DNA of 64,000 bases from Massospora cicadina (Eukaryota; Entomophthoromycota; Entomophthoromycetes; Entomophthorales; Entomophthoraceae). The stretch spans positions 1 to 64,000 of the forward strand of contig JAKSZP010014455.1 in the NCBI GenBank assembly GCA_022478985.1, given 5' to 3'. Shown piece after piece: positions 63,116 to 64,000 of the stretch; the stretch's first letter is position 1; the number at the start of each line of letters is the position of its first letter. The notes under the pieces were generated by a model, which made no database searches, was not told the DNA's origin, and saw only the letters and a list, made by a program, of their open reading frames with translations. The translations under genes were made by a program, and so were the position numbers.

Positions 63116-64000
63116 TTCTTACTGTTTGTATGCTCAAAGGAACTTAGCATGGACTTTGTTTATAGCCTAACCCCAGCGGGTTCCTTAATTGTGTAGACTT
63201 CCATGCCAGTCTTCTTAATAATCTCAAATGGGCCGACCCAAATGTCAGATAGCTTATTTTTTCATACAAATCCATGCTGGTAATGGAATAAAATGTAATC
63301 CCCCACAGCAAACAACGGAATTCCACTCCAGCACTTCTGGTCAGCTGCCTGGTCACGGATTTTCTTTGCTAGACTGGTTGAGTAAGCTTCAGTTTGCAAC
63401 TTGATCAAAGTATCCATGAGTTGATTTAGATATCTCTGAGGATTCACCCCACCAGTGTCCTCTACACACAAATATAGCAAGGCAGGCAGAGCCGGATGGT
63501 GATAATACAGCAGTTGAAATGGGCTCTTATCAGTGGATGAATGATAGCTGATATCATATGAGAATACTGCCGTGGGTAGGAGGGCGCTCCATTCCAAGGG
63601 TCAATCATTTACCAATCTATGGAGGTTGATCACCAAAGTTCTGTTAACCCACTCCACCATTCTATTAGATTCCAGATGATATGGGGTGGCCAAAACCCCA
63701 CGGATCTCCATCAGCTCATTCAACTTTGGCAGAATATGTGAGGTGAAACTGGTTCTGTTATCTGTTAAAATGAATTGCGGGCAGCTGTGTTGCTGTATAA
63801 AACACTCCATGATGAATTTGGAAGTAGTAACCACGCTTAAATTGTTGATGGCCTTTGCCTCCACCCATCGAGTCAGATGATCTATGGTGATAATAATTTA
63901 TCAGAACTGATTGGTACTAGTTGGCAGAGGTCCTACTACATCAATAGAAACAGTATGCCAAGTGAACCGGAGTTTGACCAGTTGATATGTGGTTCTCTTA
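63090..64000 (-). mobile_element. Element I: Ty3/gypsy-type retrotransposon, 3' part
   Basis: Only the integrase end lies in the window; the rest would continue to the right on the minus strand. Integrase motifs resemble element G, not the chromodomain group. Confidence 0.75.
63144..63990 (-). pseudogene. Element I integrase
   Basis: 63864-63601 holds MEAKAINNLSVVTTSKFIME, CPQFILTDNRTSFTSHIL (second acid) and YHLESNRMVEWVNRTLVINL (catalytic Glu). 63597-63262 continues MEWSALLPTAVFSYDISYHS, TDKSPFQLLYYHHPALP, QAADQKCWSGIPLFAVGDYI. 63356-63144 covers the C-terminal part in another frame. The three pieces are nearly contiguous, so this is among the better preserved integrases. The first acid should lie just right of 63864 (VDVVGPLP-like text at 63.93 kb). 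Confidence 0.85.

Noticed and set aside
1..64000. tRNA, rRNA or other structured RNA genes
   Set aside because: No cloverleaf with intron-compatible A and B boxes or conserved rRNA stretch was noticed by eye; a tRNAscan-SE run would be decisive.

Overview
The window looks like a transposable-element graveyard from a eukaryotic nuclear genome. I found no host gene, rRNA, tRNA or CRISPR array. Nearly every recognisable coding stretch belongs to a retroelement, and almost all are broken by stops and frameshifts. Chromodomain Ty3/gypsy elements, LINEs with an endonuclease, RT and zf-RVT-like motif, AT-rich spacers and deep nesting would fit a repeat-inflated fungal genome. Other eukaryotes (plant, vertebrate) are not excluded by sequence reading alone.

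Layout. 1-5.6 kb: a minus-strand chromovirus (A) with its 5' LTR, cut off at the chromodomain by an unrelated LTR-like end (J). About 6.2-10.0 kb: an LTR-flanked element (B) with no recognisable pol. 10.19-23.39 kb: a three-level nest. A minus-strand 1.9 kb retroposon (family F, copy F1) was split by a minus-strand 5.2 kb LINE, which was split by a 6009 bp plus-strand chromovirus (C). All three layers have target-site duplications (TSDs). 23.39-23.89 kb: AT-rich spacer with two 20-23 bp poly(A)-ended insertions, each with a TSD. 23.89-31.63 kb: plus-strand F copy (FA) split by a 5.8 kb non-chromodomain gypsy element (G). 31.72-33.62 kb: complete minus-strand F copy (F2); then a fragment (F3). 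34.67-45.74 kb: LTR element H without pol. Its 5' LTR is split by a plus-strand LINE, itself hit by a solo LTR, and its interior carries another solo LTR. 46.16-48.05 kb: plus-strand F copy (FB). 48.2-52.77 kb: minus-strand chromovirus E, truncated at its 5' LTR. 52.77-61.20 kb: plus-strand chromovirus D, whose 3' LTR is split by a 2.4 kb deletion derivative of the C family. 63.1-64.0 kb: integrase end of another minus-strand gypsy element (I).

How the parts relate. In most nests an uninterrupted paralogue of the target lies elsewhere in the window, so the junctions can be read directly. The LTR families fall into a C/E group (TGTAAGTCC...CTGACA, about 1.15 kb) and an A/D group (TGTCATG...CTTACA, about 0.89 kb). 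Both begin right after a similar polypurine tract. Both carry protein-like sequence inside the LTR with a shared 'D-[ER/QR]-W-V' segment, while C and E have almost no room for gag between 5' LTR and protease. Family F ends in the same 3' tail as the LINE, has LINE-style 14-18 bp TSDs and carries its own conserved ORF. It is probably a coding parasite of the LINE. The LTR-resident ORF, the F family and the tiny poly(A) insertions are the most unusual observations.
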